This document shows, one piece after another, positions 51,332-61,152 of a stretch of 64,000 nt of DNA. The stretch's first letter is position 1; every line of letters begins with the position of its first letter. Below the pieces are notes generated by a model, which was not told where the DNA came from, searched no databases, and saw only the letters and a list, made by a program, of their open reading frames with translations. The DNA comes from JAFGDI01 sp963667715 (GTDB lineage: Bacteria > Planctomycetota > Phycisphaerae > Sedimentisphaerales > SM23-30), in assembly GCA_963667715.1 (NCBI GenBank), contig OY763926.1, forward strand, positions 434,001 through 498,000, given 5' to 3'. The translations under genes and the position numbers were made by a program.

Positions 51332-53515
51332 ATGCGTAGAATTGTTATTATTGTTTTATTTTTGCTTTGTTCAAACTATGGCTGTCAGTTATATGCCGGT
51401 GATTGTGGCGAAGAACTGCTCAAGCGGCTCCTTCCTGAACACAGCCAGAATTTTGAAATAGAAATTGCAGACTCACCTGACGGCAGGGATTATTTTGAGA
51501 TTGCTTCAAATAATGGCAAGGTTGTTTTGCGCGGTAATAATGGCCTATCAGTTGCTTCTGGGTTAAACTGGTATCTGAAATACTATTGTAATTGTCATAT
51601 ATCATGGTGTGGTAGTCGGGTTGAACTGCCAGATTCTCTTCCACAGGTTACTCCGGCGTTTCGTTGCAGCTCGCCCTATAAGTATCGCTATACTTTTAAT
51701 TATTGTACTTATGGCTACAGTATGGCCTTTTGGGATTGGTCGCGTTGGGAGCGGGAAATTGATTATATGGCTCTCAATGGCATAAATTTACCACTGGCGA
51801 TCGTAGGCACAGAATGTGTCATTCGTGAAGTCTATCTGGATATGGGACTGACTGAGTCAGAGGTGGATGACTTTATCGCTGGTCCGGCATTTTTACCCTG
51901 GTTCCATATGGGCAATATTGATGGTTGGGGCGGCCCTTTACCGAAGCAGTGGTATCAGTCGCAGCAGAAGCTGCAAAAGAAGATCCTTAACCGGATGCGT
52001 GAGTTAGGAATGAAGGCTGTACTTCCTGCCTTTGCCGGACACGTTCCGGAGGCGATTAATCGTGTTCATCCAGAAGCGAAGGTCATACGTCTTAATTCCT
52101 GGGGGGGCTTTAAGGGTACTTATGTCCTTGCTCCTGACGATCCGCTCTTTATGGAGATCGGGGCCAGATATATAAAGAAGCTGGAAGAAATGTTTGGTAC
52201 AGACCATTATTATTCGGCTGATACTTTTAATGAAATGGACCCGCCGTCAACTGAACTGGAGTATCTAAAGGGTATTTCGCAGACAGTATATAATTCCATG
52301 GCGGCAGCTGACCCGCAAGCTATTTGGGTAATGCAGGGCTGGTTATTCCTACATGGTAATTTCTGGAAGCAGGAGCGTATCGATGCACTGCTTAGTGGAG
52401 TTGATAATAAGAATATGATAGTTCTCGATCTGTTCTCTACTGCCAAGCCGCAATGGAGCAGGACCAATGCTTATAGCGGCAAGCCATGGATATGGTGCAT
52501 GCTGCATAACTGGGGCGGTAAGCAGGGCATGTATGGTCGTATGCAGAAAGTTGCTCAAGAGCTTCCGAAACTCTCCGATGACGCAAAGGCTGGAAATCTT
52601 ATCGGCCTGGGCTCTACCCAGGAAGGTAACGATGTGAATCCGATCGTGTTTGATCAGTTGTTTGAAACCGCATGGCGGACAGAGACTTATGATATCACTG
52701 ACTGGACTCGTAAATATATTATTCGCCGTTATGGTAAAGATGTTCCTGATGCTCAGCAGGCGTGGAAAATATTGCTGGATGAACTTTACACCTGTGATAA
52801 TAATCGCCATGGCCCACAGGGCTCATATTTGGCTATGAGCCCGACGCTGAATAAAAACGGATCAGGATTTGCCCGTGCGGAAATATTTTATAATACCAGT
52901 GAGGTACAGCGAGCGTTTGGATTGCTGCTTGCCGCCTCTGATGAGTTAAATGATCAGGAAACATATCAGTTCGATCTGGTAGACCTTGCTCGACAGGTTA
53001 TGAGTGATCTTTCTCAGACTCTTCATGCTGATCTGCGGAATGCATATGATACTGGAAATGCAGCTGCTTTTGCTAAAGCATCGACTGTTTATCTGGAGGC
53101 GATCAAGGATACAGATAGATTACTTTCTACCAATAAAATGTTCCTGGCCGGTCGCTGGTTGGGTGAGGCCCGAAATAAGGCCACTAGTAGTGAGCTGGCG
53201 AAACTATATGAGTGGAACGCTCGTGACCTGATAACGCTATGGGGTGGCCCGCATAGTACTTTACACGACTACGCTCAGCGTCAGTATGGCGGCATGATGG
53301 GAGATTTTAATTATACTCGCTGGAAAATATTCTTCGATGCAGTTCAGGGTTCTTTGAATAAGAAACAGAAATTCGACCTTAGTGCGTGTATGGATGATAT
53401 TAGAAATTATGAGCAGCAGTGGACTCACTCTACAGATGAATATCCATCACAGCCAGTCGGTAATTATGTTCATCAAGCGAAGAAGATTTTTGACAAGTAC
53501 TGCGGTGTTAAGTAA
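51332..53515 (+). CDS. Alpha-N-acetylglucosaminidase, glycoside hydrolase family 89
   Basis: GH89 enzymes remove terminal alpha-linked GlcNAc from heparan sulfate or mucin glycans. The 727-residue protein has an N-terminal signal sequence (through LYA, residue 22). An N-terminal small domain is followed by a TIM barrel with RYTFNYCTYGYSMAFWDWSRWEREIDYMA-type sequence. Likely catalytic residues are Glu301 in DTFNEMDPPS and Glu431 in GSTQEGNDVNPIVFD, aligning with the two Glu of the human NAGLU enzyme. A C-terminal helical domain ends the protein. The neighbouring minus-strand gene also encodes a secreted glycoside hydrolase, suggesting a glycan-use locus, although they are convergent. Confidence 0.92.
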   Translation: MRRIVIIVLFLLCSNYGCQLYAGDCGEELLKRLLPEHSQNFEIEIADSPDGRDYFEIASNNGKVVLRGNNGLSVASGLNWYLKYYCNCHISWCGSRVELPDSLPQVTPAFRCSSPYKYRYTFNYCTYGYSMAFWDWSRWEREIDYMALNGINLPLAIVGTECVIREVYLDMGLTESEVDDFIAGPAFLPWFHMGNIDGWGGPLPKQWYQSQQKLQKKILNRMRELGMKAVLPAFAGHVPEAINRVHPEAKVIRLNSWGGFKGTYVLAPDDPLFMEIGARYIKKLEEMFGTDHYYSADTFNEMDPPSTELEYLKGISQTVYNSMAAADPQAIWVMQGWLFLHGNFWKQERIDALLSGVDNKNMIVLDLFSTAKPQWSRTNAYSGKPWIWCMLHNWGGKQGMYGRMQKVAQELPKLSDDAKAGNLIGLGSTQEGNDVNPIVFDQLFETAWRTETYDITDWTRKYIIRRYGKDVPDAQQAWKILLDELYTCDNNRHGPQGSYLAMSPTLNKNGSGFARAEIFYNTSEVQRAFGLLLAASDELNDQETYQFDLVDLARQVMSDLSQTLHADLRNAYDTGNAAAFAKASTVYLEAIKDTDRLLSTNKMFLAGRWLGEARNKATSSELAKLYEWNARDLITLWGGPHSTLHDYAQRQYGGMMGDFNYTRWKIFFDAVQGSLNKKQKFDLSACMDDIRNYEQQWTHSTDEYPSQPVGNYVHQAKKIFDKYCGVK

Positions 53516-53540
53516 AAATGAAATTACTCTCTTAACTCTT

Positions 53541-53568
53541 CTCAAGCTGACCATCGGTCAGTTTGAGT
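53541..53568. terminator. Weak hairpin between convergent hydrolase genes
   Basis: CTCAA-CTGACC and GGTCAG-TTGAG form a near-perfect stem with an ATC loop. No good T-run follows on either strand, so termination would be inefficient. Confidence 0.4.
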
Positions 53569-54857
53569 TACTTGGGAATAATTTCGCTATTTGCAATCTC
53601 ACCTCTGAGCATTTTACCAATATTACCGACCAGTTTCAGGTAAAAATCTGATGGTAGCCCTTCATAATCGATAAACTGTGATTCCCCATTAGGTGGAGTA
53701 TTAGTACATTTGAAAATAGCAGTTCCTTCATCTACTTCATCAAACATAGCCTGATATAGCATCGTAGCTCCGGCCTGTTTTGCCTGATATGCCTGTTGCC
53801 AGAGAAAGTTCCCTTTATCTCTGGGGATCTGATTCAGCGGCGATTTCTTATCATGCATATTGTACCAGGAAAATCCCGGGAATATTACCGGCAGGTATTC
53901 AAGCCCATTTTCTTTGCACCAAATGATATCCTTTTTCCACACATTATCCACATACCTGTTCAGTGAGTTTATGTCTTTACTATTATACCTTCCAACTGCC
54001 CATGGACTGAGAATGTCTGCTTTCTTAAATACCTCTATGCGATATGGGTCGCTAACGCAGTCAGCCCTTCCTTCTCGCCAGTAGCTAGGGATTCCGATCA
54101 TAACAGTACAGTTACCGTATTTCGGATCGTTTTTGAAAAAATCTATCATGTCAGCACAGTCTTGCAGACTGTATTTTCTATTGTCATTAAAACCGATCCC
54201 CCATATTGCAACAACTGGTTTACCGTTGTGGTGCAGGTATGATCTATCCATTGCTGATTGACTTATTTCATAATCGTCAACCAGATGTTTCCAATCATTT
54301 TTAACTCTATCTGCCTGCTCACTGCCCAGGCCGGAAAGATCGTACATTACAGCCCAGGCTCGCATATTCTTATTCGCTGCTAGTCTACAGTTTAATGTGA
54401 CTCTATCTCTGAACTTTAACATATTCGAGCCAGGTGTTGTCTCAGTAATAAACCTTTGCACAAATCCGCCGTCAATGCCATATTCCCGCATCCAGCGAAA
54501 GTGTGTCATAACTGTAGATTCATTATATGAACTGAATACCTGAGCTACAGTTCCATCAGCATTACGAAAGTCTGTATCATAAAGTTCTTCTTCGTCATAT
54601 TCGGAAGTGTCTGGCCATAGATCAATAGTGCAGGCACCAGGCTTAAATATCTCTCCGCTTTTACCCCAATGATGCCAGCGGTCAAGCTCTGAACCATCGT
54701 CCGGACATGCAAACCACCCCTGATAGCCGCACATAACAGTGCCGGTCATACTATCATAGTATTGCTTATGAAGTGTAGTGTTGGCTGTTTCGCCTTTGCC
54801 AGTAGCTGAGATAAATAATAGAAGCGTGAGAACGATTAAGACTGACTTACTTTGCAT
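53568..54857 (-). CDS. Secreted glycoside hydrolase family 71/99-like protein
   Basis: The 429-residue protein has a signal peptide ending near residue 23. The opening motif TGTVMCGYQGWFACPDDGS then RWHHWGKSGEIFKPGACTIDLWPD is typical of proteins annotated as GH99-like or xylosidase/arabinosidase. HFRWMREYGIDGGFVQRF and LYQAMFDEVDEGTAIFK complete the barrel. GH99 enzymes are endo-alpha-mannosidases and mannanases. The true substrate is open; alpha-mannan is a guess. GGAGGAG lies six bases before the ATG. It converges with the GH89 gene. Confidence 0.8.
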   Translation of the reverse strand: MQSKSVLIVLTLLLFISATGKGETANTTLHKQYYDSMTGTVMCGYQGWFACPDDGSELDRWHHWGKSGEIFKPGACTIDLWPDTSEYDEEELYDTDFRNADGTVAQVFSSYNESTVMTHFRWMREYGIDGGFVQRFITETTPGSNMLKFRDRVTLNCRLAANKNMRAWAVMYDLSGLGSEQADRVKNDWKHLVDDYEISQSAMDRSYLHHNGKPVVAIWGIGFNDNRKYSLQDCADMIDFFKNDPKYGNCTVMIGIPSYWREGRADCVSDPYRIEVFKKADILSPWAVGRYNSKDINSLNRYVDNVWKKDIIWCKENGLEYLPVIFPGFSWYNMHDKKSPLNQIPRDKGNFLWQQAYQAKQAGATMLYQAMFDEVDEGTAIFKCTNTPPNGESQFIDYEGLPSDFYLKLVGNIGKMLRGEIANSEIIPK

Positions 54858-54922
54858 ATCACTCCTCCCAGAATCTTTTTTGCATTTAATTATGATGGGT
54901 TGCGAAGCTTTTGAGTGCTTTT

Positions 54923-56089
54923 TTATTCGAGTTCACTAGTATGTTTTCTGGCTATGTTAAGCAGCACTCCAGTCGCTGCCGCTGTCACAAGCAGCCCCGA
55001 ACCGCCGGCTGAAATAAACGGCAACGCAATACCTTTGGTAGGGGCCATTCCTGAAACCACCATAAGATTAATAAGTGCCTGACAGCAGATCATAGAAGTT
55101 ATTGACAAACTCAAAAGTTTATTTAGCGGCTCCTGACATCTGGCTGTTATCTTTAAGCCTTGCCATATGATCATCATATAGAGAAATACTACCATAACGC
55201 AGCCGGCAAAGCCCAGTTCTTCTGCGATGATAGCAAAGATAAAGTCTGTTGTATCTTCCGGCAGCCAACCGAGTTTTACCAGCCCCTGCCCCAGCCCGCG
55301 ACCAAAGAAGCCGCCTACGCTAATAGCCATTACCGACTGATTGCCCTGATATTTCGTATCGTCCAGACCGCTTGCTACCGAATCGGGAGAAAAGTGTGCC
55401 AAAACTCGTTCCCAACGATATTCAACTTTGTATACGCCAAAATAGAATGCTATTGCCGCCAGTGGGATAAGGATTAGTAAAAAACGCCATTTTACGCCGC
55501 CAGCCAAAAGTAGCACAGTACCTACTGTCATTAGCAGTGCCGCTGTGCCAAAGTCTTCTATGCCTATTAGTCCGCACATAAAGCCCAGTATCGCAAAACC
55601 TGGAAAAAAACCTTTCCAAAATGTCTTTATCTTATCGCCCTGATTCACTATCCAGCCGGATAAAAAGAATACCGTCATCCATTTTGCCAACTCCGACGGC
55701 TGAAACTTGATCCCGCCCAGGTTAAGCCACCGACTGGAAGCGTTTTTCTCAACACCGCCAAGGCCTGGTATCAGTGCCATACATAAAAATGCTATGCTTA
55801 GTAGAAGATAGACAATTACCGGGCTTAGCCAGAAGCGACGGCAATTCAAAAGCCAGAATTTGTAGTTAAGCCTACAGCTGATTGACAGGGTAAGCAGAAC
55901 GATCGGAACGAAAACTATTCGACGGACAGTAGTATATTGCCATATCCGGCTATAATCTATCTGTCTGTCTACTGTTGCTCCGGCTGAATAAACCATCAGA
56001 GCCCCCAAACATAGCAGTGAAGTTATCGCTACCATGATCCAGGTTGCTTCCGGGGAGCCGTTTCGCTTGTCTTCGATCAGATCTGTCAT
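54923..56089 (-). CDS. ftsW: Septal peptidoglycan glycosyltransferase FtsW (SEDS family)
   Basis: The 388-residue polytopic protein belongs to the SEDS glycosyltransferases FtsW/RodA/SpoVE. ASSRWLNLGGIKFQPSELAKW and the loop with EYRWERVLAHFSPDS, then GGFFGRGLGQGLVKLGWLPEDTTDFIFAIIAEELGF are FtsW signatures, and GIALPFISAGGSGLL is the C-terminal block. FtsW polymerises septal glycan with a class-B penicillin-binding protein. It lies downstream of nrnA and ribF on the same strand rather than in a division cluster. Its presence argues that this organism makes septal peptidoglycan. Confidence 0.94.
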   Translation of the reverse strand: MTDLIEDKRNGSPEATWIMVAITSLLCLGALMVYSAGATVDRQIDYSRIWQYTTVRRIVFVPIVLLTLSISCRLNYKFWLLNCRRFWLSPVIVYLLLSIAFLCMALIPGLGGVEKNASSRWLNLGGIKFQPSELAKWMTVFFLSGWIVNQGDKIKTFWKGFFPGFAILGFMCGLIGIEDFGTAALLMTVGTVLLLAGGVKWRFLLILIPLAAIAFYFGVYKVEYRWERVLAHFSPDSVASGLDDTKYQGNQSVMAISVGGFFGRGLGQGLVKLGWLPEDTTDFIFAIIAEELGFAGCVMVVFLYMMIIWQGLKITARCQEPLNKLLSLSITSMICCQALINLMVVSGMAPTKGIALPFISAGGSGLLVTAAATGVLLNIARKHTSELE

Positions 56090-56152
56090 GTTATTTGTAG
56101 GTACAATTGTATAGTCTTATTACTTTATCTGTATGGCAGTTAGTTCAGTATC

Positions 56153-57172
56153 TTAGCTCATCGCTTCTTGAAGGGCTTTTACCATGATCCCTTTGGCCTT
56201 GTCAATTTCTTCGCAAATGGTAACCCCGGCCGCCCGAACATGGCCGCCACCGCCCATTGTGTTTGCTATTGCATTAACATCAACGCTGTTTTTGCTTCTC
56301 AGACTGAATCGCGTCTTGCCGGGCTCTTCCATCTCAACGCACATTACAGATACTTCAATACTGCCGATCTGCATTGGTTCGTTTACGATATTTTCTATAT
56401 GGCTGCGGTTAGCTTCACACTTCTCCAGCATATGATTGGTTATGGTCATTATCGCAAGCTTGCCGTCACAGAGAAGTTCCAGACTTTGCAGAGCTTCCGA
56501 CATGAGCAGAACTTTCGCCGGGTCATGATTTTGAAATAGCTTCCGGTATATTGAGTCCACCTCTATCCCGCCCCGGATAAGTTCAGATGCTATAAGGAAT
56601 GAGTCTGAGTTAGTATTCTGGAATTTGAACCACCCGGTATCAGTACATATCGCGGTAAAGGCCGCCTCTAGTGCTTGTCTATCCATCGGCCAGTCGCCCG
56701 CCCGGCACAATTTATAAACCAGCTCACCGGCAGCTGCCGCGCCAGTATCTATTATCTGGCAGGTACCGATCTCATCACCTGAAACATGGTGGTCAAGAAC
56801 AAGCACATCTTTGCCAGATGCGGTTCTGTTGATAAGATAATCACCGATCACAGTAAGCTGTCTGCTCGCTCTGGTGTCGACCACTATTATAAGGTCGAAA
56901 CCATCCAGCTCTTCGGGTGCTATTGCGTCTTCTTCAATATTTTCGCCTAGTATCCATTCATTGCCGCTTAGCATGAATTTATACGATTCACCCGCATAGC
57001 TTAACAACAGCGGTTGGCATACTATATCTCGGCCGTCAAGCTTGGCCTGTGCCGAAATACTTCTGCTAAGACTTATTATAGAACCAATAGCATCTCCATC
57101 AGGTCTGGTATGGCTCGTAACGAGTATTTTCTCGGCCTTTTTGACCATTTCTATTGCAGTGTTAAAATCCAT
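56153..57172 (-). CDS. nrnA: DHH-family nanoRNase / pAp phosphatase NrnA
   Basis: NrnA degrades 2-5-residue RNAs and dephosphorylates pAp. The DHH phosphoesterase core has SHTRPDGDAIGS, IIVVDTRASRQL, the DHH motif in LVLDHHVSG, and ICTDTGWFKFQNT. The DHHA1 domain ends with GGGGHVRAAGVT. At 339 residues it has family length. It lies between ribF and ftsW with gaps of about 40 and 60 bases, so the three are probably an operon. An AAGGT site precedes the ATG. Confidence 0.92.
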   Translation of the reverse strand: MDFNTAIEMVKKAEKILVTSHTRPDGDAIGSIISLSRSISAQAKLDGRDIVCQPLLLSYAGESYKFMLSGNEWILGENIEEDAIAPEELDGFDLIIVVDTRASRQLTVIGDYLINRTASGKDVLVLDHHVSGDEIGTCQIIDTGAAAAGELVYKLCRAGDWPMDRQALEAAFTAICTDTGWFKFQNTNSDSFLIASELIRGGIEVDSIYRKLFQNHDPAKVLLMSEALQSLELLCDGKLAIMTITNHMLEKCEANRSHIENIVNEPMQIGSIEVSVMCVEMEEPGKTRFSLRSKNSVDVNAIANTMGGGGHVRAAGVTICEEIDKAKGIMVKALQEAMS

Positions 57173-57214
57173 TTTATCTATTACCTTTCCCTGGTATCTG
57201 CATAGCCCTGTGTC

Positions 57215-58192
57215 TCAGGATAGTAGCTTATCTATTTCTTGACAGTCTTTACCTATCTGGGACGCTAATTCGCCTGGATCGGTAAAGGTCACCTGATCTC
57301 TTAGCTTGGCTACATACTCCAGTAATATATGTTTATCGACCAGAGAGTCGAAATCGCCTTCATAATCCAGCAGAAAAGCTTCTGTCTGGTGCTGGACATC
57401 CTTAAATGTCTGGCAATAGCCCATACTCACCGCTGCTTTATAGCTCTTCTGACTATTCCAGGCATGCTCAAAGTTGTTGCCAATTCTTGCTCGACAGGCA
57501 AATACTCCATCTTCCGGCATCTGCTGGTAATCTGTGTACGGCTGAATGTTTGCCGTTGGGTAGCCCATTGTGCGACCAACTCCACGACCTTTGACTACTG
57601 TTCCCGGCAAAATATAATTCCTACCCAGGCAACATTTAACCTGACTGAAATTGCACGTAGCTATTTTGGAGCGTACCAAAGTCGAGCTGATCGCCGTTTC
57701 ACCTTCGCTGCATCTCATTTTGCACGATGGTGTCATAAACGTCTCAAAGCCAAACTCTTCTCCGAGCTCTTGCAGGGTTACGATCGTACCGCTGCCCCGA
57801 GCGCCAAAGTTAAACGTTTGGCCTTCTACTATGAATTTGATATTTAGCTTTTCAATAAGTATGTTCCAGACAAACTCACGAGGGATCATACCCAGAAAGT
57901 TCCTGTCTGGCTTTACCAGAATGACGCCATCTACCTTACCTGTTTCTTCGATCAATTTCATTTTCATGATCGGGGCTGTTATCTGTGGTGGGCGATTTTC
58001 ACCGCGAAGCACAAACAGTGGAGGTGGATCGAAGGTCATTAGATATAAAGGTAGATTCTTACGCTGAGCAAAATTGCCCGCGGAGCTGATTATCTCCTGA
58101 TGACCCATATGCAGACCGTCAAAGTTGCCGATAGTCAGCACGCAGCCAGCTTCAGTTCGTGGAAATTTGTCTAGATTGGTTATAATATCCAT
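57215..58192 (-). CDS. ribF: Bifunctional riboflavin kinase / FAD synthetase RibF
   Basis: RibF phosphorylates riboflavin and adenylates FMN. The N-terminal adenylyltransferase has LTIGNFDGLHMGHQEII (GxFDGxHxGH motif) and SSTLVR near residue 180. The C-terminal kinase has GRNYILPGTVVKGRGVGRTMGYPTANI with the PTAN motif, and KAAVSMGY. It is 325 residues long and leads the ribF-nrnA-ftsW unit. A palindrome is present about 30 bases upstream (58224-58245). Confidence 0.95.
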   Translation of the reverse strand: MDIITNLDKFPRTEAGCVLTIGNFDGLHMGHQEIISSAGNFAQRKNLPLYLMTFDPPPLFVLRGENRPPQITAPIMKMKLIEETGKVDGVILVKPDRNFLGMIPREFVWNILIEKLNIKFIVEGQTFNFGARGSGTIVTLQELGEEFGFETFMTPSCKMRCSEGETAISSTLVRSKIATCNFSQVKCCLGRNYILPGTVVKGRGVGRTMGYPTANIQPYTDYQQMPEDGVFACRARIGNNFEHAWNSQKSYKAAVSMGYCQTFKDVQHQTEAFLLDYEGDFDSLVDKHILLEYVAKLRDQVTFTDPGELASQIGKDCQEIDKLLS

Positions 58193-58223
58193 TACTTAAC
58201 TTATATTTGGTATCTATGTTTAG

Positions 58224-58245
58224 TGTAACCGTAGTAATGGTTACA
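58224..58245. promoter_or_regulatory. Perfect 7-8-7 palindrome upstream of ribF
   Basis: TGTAACC and GGTTACA are inverted repeats around eight bases. On the minus strand TTGTAA at its edge may be a -35 box, which makes a repressor site plausible. Confidence 0.4.
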
Positions 58246-58392
58246 ATATTTATATGCTCTATGCAGTAAATATCTGATTATAGCATGAAACAGAAATAAT
58301 TATAGATTTTTTTCGATTAGATTACTATTGATAATGCGACAAAAATGTCGCTGTAGTGGCGAGGTAAGTACAGTTTTTTCAGCCATATCACA

Positions 58393-61110
58393 CTATTTGG
58401 ATAGGGCAGGGCAATTTATTGGGAGCGTGACAGTAAAGGTTGTGCCGACACCTACCTGACTTTGAACCGCTATATTGCCACTATGTAGATTTATGATCTT
58501 TTTTACAATATCCAGCCCCAGCCCGGTTCCTTCGCCTGCTGGTTTAGTGGAAAATAGTGGTTCGAATATCTTATCAAGGTTCCCTTCTGGTATTCCGCAT
58601 CCTGTATCTGAGACTGACACTTGAATATTATCTTCTTTTTGTTTGAGACTTATCGTCAGTGTGCCTCCATCGCCCATTGCCTGTATACCATTTTGTATGA
58701 GATTTGACCATACCTGACATAGCTTGTGAGGATATCCCTGTATCTCTGGCACTTCATCCAGATCAAGCTGCATATTGATACTATGCTTCACCTTAAAGCC
58801 ATAAAGTACTATTGCTGTATCGATTGTCTTTTTGAGGTTAATTGCTGATGTCTCTGCATATTGGTCTGAACGCGAGAAGTCTCTCAATGCATTTACAACA
58901 CGTGATGACTGCTCAACTGCTACATTGATAATGCTGGTTCCCTGAACTACCGAGTAAATATTTTGTAGAAAAGACAGGATCTTTTGCCTTTTGTCACTAT
59001 GGAATAACGGCAAATATCTTTCGTAATCTTCTACCAAACCAATATTTGAGAATAGGGAAGCAATTTCTATAGCTAGTTCAGAATTAAAATCTGTTATACT
59101 ATTAAGTATAGTATTTTTGTTCAATCTGTATTCTTTTGATGATATGTCAAATTTGCATTGAGATATCATGCATATCAGCTCTTTAATGAGTATTTCTTCA
59201 TTGCCTGATAGGGCAAGTTCCTTTTCAAGATTGTCTATCAGCTCTCTGAACTGATTTTGAATTGCACTATTAGATGAGCCTATCGCTCCCAGTGGACTAT
59301 TGATCTCATGAGCAACGCTGGCGGCCAACTGACCTATTGTTGCCATTTTCTCATTTTGGATCATCAAAGATGTCGCATTTTTAAGCTCATTCTCCGCTTT
59401 TTGTCTCTCTTTTATCTCATTCCCCAATAGGTCATTCTTTTTGATAAGTTCTTCGGTTCGTTCACGAACCTGAGTTTCAAGCTGGGTATTATAACTTCGG
59501 ACCAGCTCTTCAGCGTTTTTGCGGTCTGTTACGTCAACTATCACACCGTCCAAACAGCATAATTTATTATTCTTATCAAATACACCCCGACCCTTTTCGT
59601 AGAGCCATCTTATATTATTATCAGAGTTAATTATCCGGTATTCAAGTGTGTATGGTTCGTTTTTATCTACACAACTTGTAACTGCATCGGTAACCATTTT
59701 TGTATCGTTAGGATGGATAATGGACTCATAACTGCGAGCATTATTGTTAATAAAATCTGCCGCTGGGTAGCCGCTGATCTTTTCTATGCCGTCACTTATA
59801 AATTCTATTGTCCAGTACTCATCACACTTACAGCGGTAACTAACTCCTGGAATATTACTTACGATAGTGCGGAAACGACTTTCGCTTTCTACTATCTGTT
59901 TTTGCATATTATATTCTTCGGTTACATCACGGAATATCAAGACGGCACCAGAAACTTTGCCGTTACGCCCCTTAATTGAGGCTATTGAATATGCTATCTG
60001 ATGTTCATTTCCATTGCGGTCTATTAATATAATATCGTTATCTGGTTCTGTTGGTGAATTGTTTGCACCTTTGGGAGCTTGGGTATATATTTGTTCTCTT
60101 GTGTCGCTATCAATAATATTGAATATTTCCTTTAGCCCTTTACCTTTGGCTTCCTTTTCGTCCCAACCAGTTAATGTCATTGCAACAGGGTTCATATGGA
60201 TTATTATGCCATTATTATCTGTTGAGATAACAGCATCTCCAATTGAATATAGTGTGGCATGCAAATTATCAGAGGTATGCTGTAAGGCTAGCGTGCGGAG
60301 ATGAACTTTCTTCTTCAAGTGCATACTTAGCAGGACAAATATGAGTAAGATAAGGCCGAAGGTTATAAATACCAATAGTACTATGTTTGCTACTCCCAGA
60401 TAGTCATCAAGTGGTATTCTTATTGATTCTATTGCACGAATATTACCAAGCTTATCTCCAAACCCTCCCTGGCCTGGGTAGCGAGCCTGTAGTTGAGCTG
60501 GTGAATCTTCTCGATTGCCGTGGCATTTCAGACATGCTTTATTAGTTTCCAGAAACGGCATAGCAACCTGTAAATAGGTCTGACCATCTAATACGATTGT
60601 CTCGCGATAGTTATGTAACTCTCTGTTCTTATTGAACAGAGCCAATATTTCTAGCTCTTTCTCATCACATATATTTACTGGGTTGCGAGGATTATCAGCT
60701 GCCATCTTATAGTAGATTGGCTTATGGCCGTTCTTTACCCGCTCTTCATTTATAAAGCAGTGCATATTTCTCACCATGTAGGATGATGAAAATAGTACCG
60801 GAGAGTAAAAGTCATCTACAATTTCGCCTTTTCCTTTTTGTGTATCAAGTTCGGGTAGCATTTCCTGCTGTATATAATGATGGATGCCTTTGTGTTGTAA
60901 TAGCAAATCTTCTACCTGCTTTTCAGCATTATTGAGCATGAAACTTCTGGTAATATAAGATACTGCAATACAGGAACATATAAATGTAATTACGCATAAT
61001 CCAACTGCAATAAACCTTGAACTGAAATTTGAACTGCTTTGGTAGGGCTCCTCGATCGAATAGTTCGGTATACGATTGTTTCGCTCACTATTATTTGACT
61101 GAGTCCCCAT
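58393..61110 (-). CDS. Membrane sensor histidine kinase with haem-c DUF3365 sensor domain
   Basis: The ATG at 61110 follows GGAG and is preferred over one 14 codons upstream. The product (about 905 residues) has a membrane helix near residues 35-60, an extracytoplasmic DUF3365/Tll0287-like domain (about 65-245) and a second helix near 250-275. The sensor holds one haem-c motif, ACLKCHG. Two PAS domains (about 295-415 and 420-545), a coiled coil and a HisKA region with SVAHEINSPLGAIGSS (phosphorylated His) follow. The ATPase has N box WSNLIQNGIQAM, DTGCGI and GTGLGLDIV. A 150-residue insert separates the His helix from the ATPase. It probably senses redox state or a small gas or ligand through haem. 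No response regulator is adjacent. Confidence 0.88.
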   Translation of the reverse strand: MGTQSNNSERNNRIPNYSIEEPYQSSSNFSSRFIAVGLCVITFICSCIAVSYITRSFMLNNAEKQVEDLLLQHKGIHHYIQQEMLPELDTQKGKGEIVDDFYSPVLFSSSYMVRNMHCFINEERVKNGHKPIYYKMAADNPRNPVNICDEKELEILALFNKNRELHNYRETIVLDGQTYLQVAMPFLETNKACLKCHGNREDSPAQLQARYPGQGGFGDKLGNIRAIESIRIPLDDYLGVANIVLLVFITFGLILLIFVLLSMHLKKKVHLRTLALQHTSDNLHATLYSIGDAVISTDNNGIIIHMNPVAMTLTGWDEKEAKGKGLKEIFNIIDSDTREQIYTQAPKGANNSPTEPDNDIILIDRNGNEHQIAYSIASIKGRNGKVSGAVLIFRDVTEEYNMQKQIVESESRFRTIVSNIPGVSYRCKCDEYWTIEFISDGIEKISGYPAADFINNNARSYESIIHPNDTKMVTDAVTSCVDKNEPYTLEYRIINSDNNIRWLYEKGRGVFDKNNKLCCLDGVIVDVTDRKNAEELVRSYNTQLETQVRERTEELIKKNDLLGNEIKERQKAENELKNATSLMIQNEKMATIGQLAASVAHEINSPLGAIGSSNSAIQNQFRELIDNLEKELALSGNEEILIKELICMISQCKFDISSKEYRLNKNTILNSITDFNSELAIEIASLFSNIGLVEDYERYLPLFHSDKRQKILSFLQNIYSVVQGTSIINVAVEQSSRVVNALRDFSRSDQYAETSAINLKKTIDTAIVLYGFKVKHSINMQLDLDEVPEIQGYPHKLCQVWSNLIQNGIQAMGDGGTLTISLKQKEDNIQVSVSDTGCGIPEGNLDKIFEPLFSTKPAGEGTGLGLDIVKKIINLHSGNIAVQSQVGVGTTFTVTLPINCPALSK

Positions 61111-61152
61111 AAACAAAGCTCCATTGGCTGATAAGATTCTTTTGTATAACAA

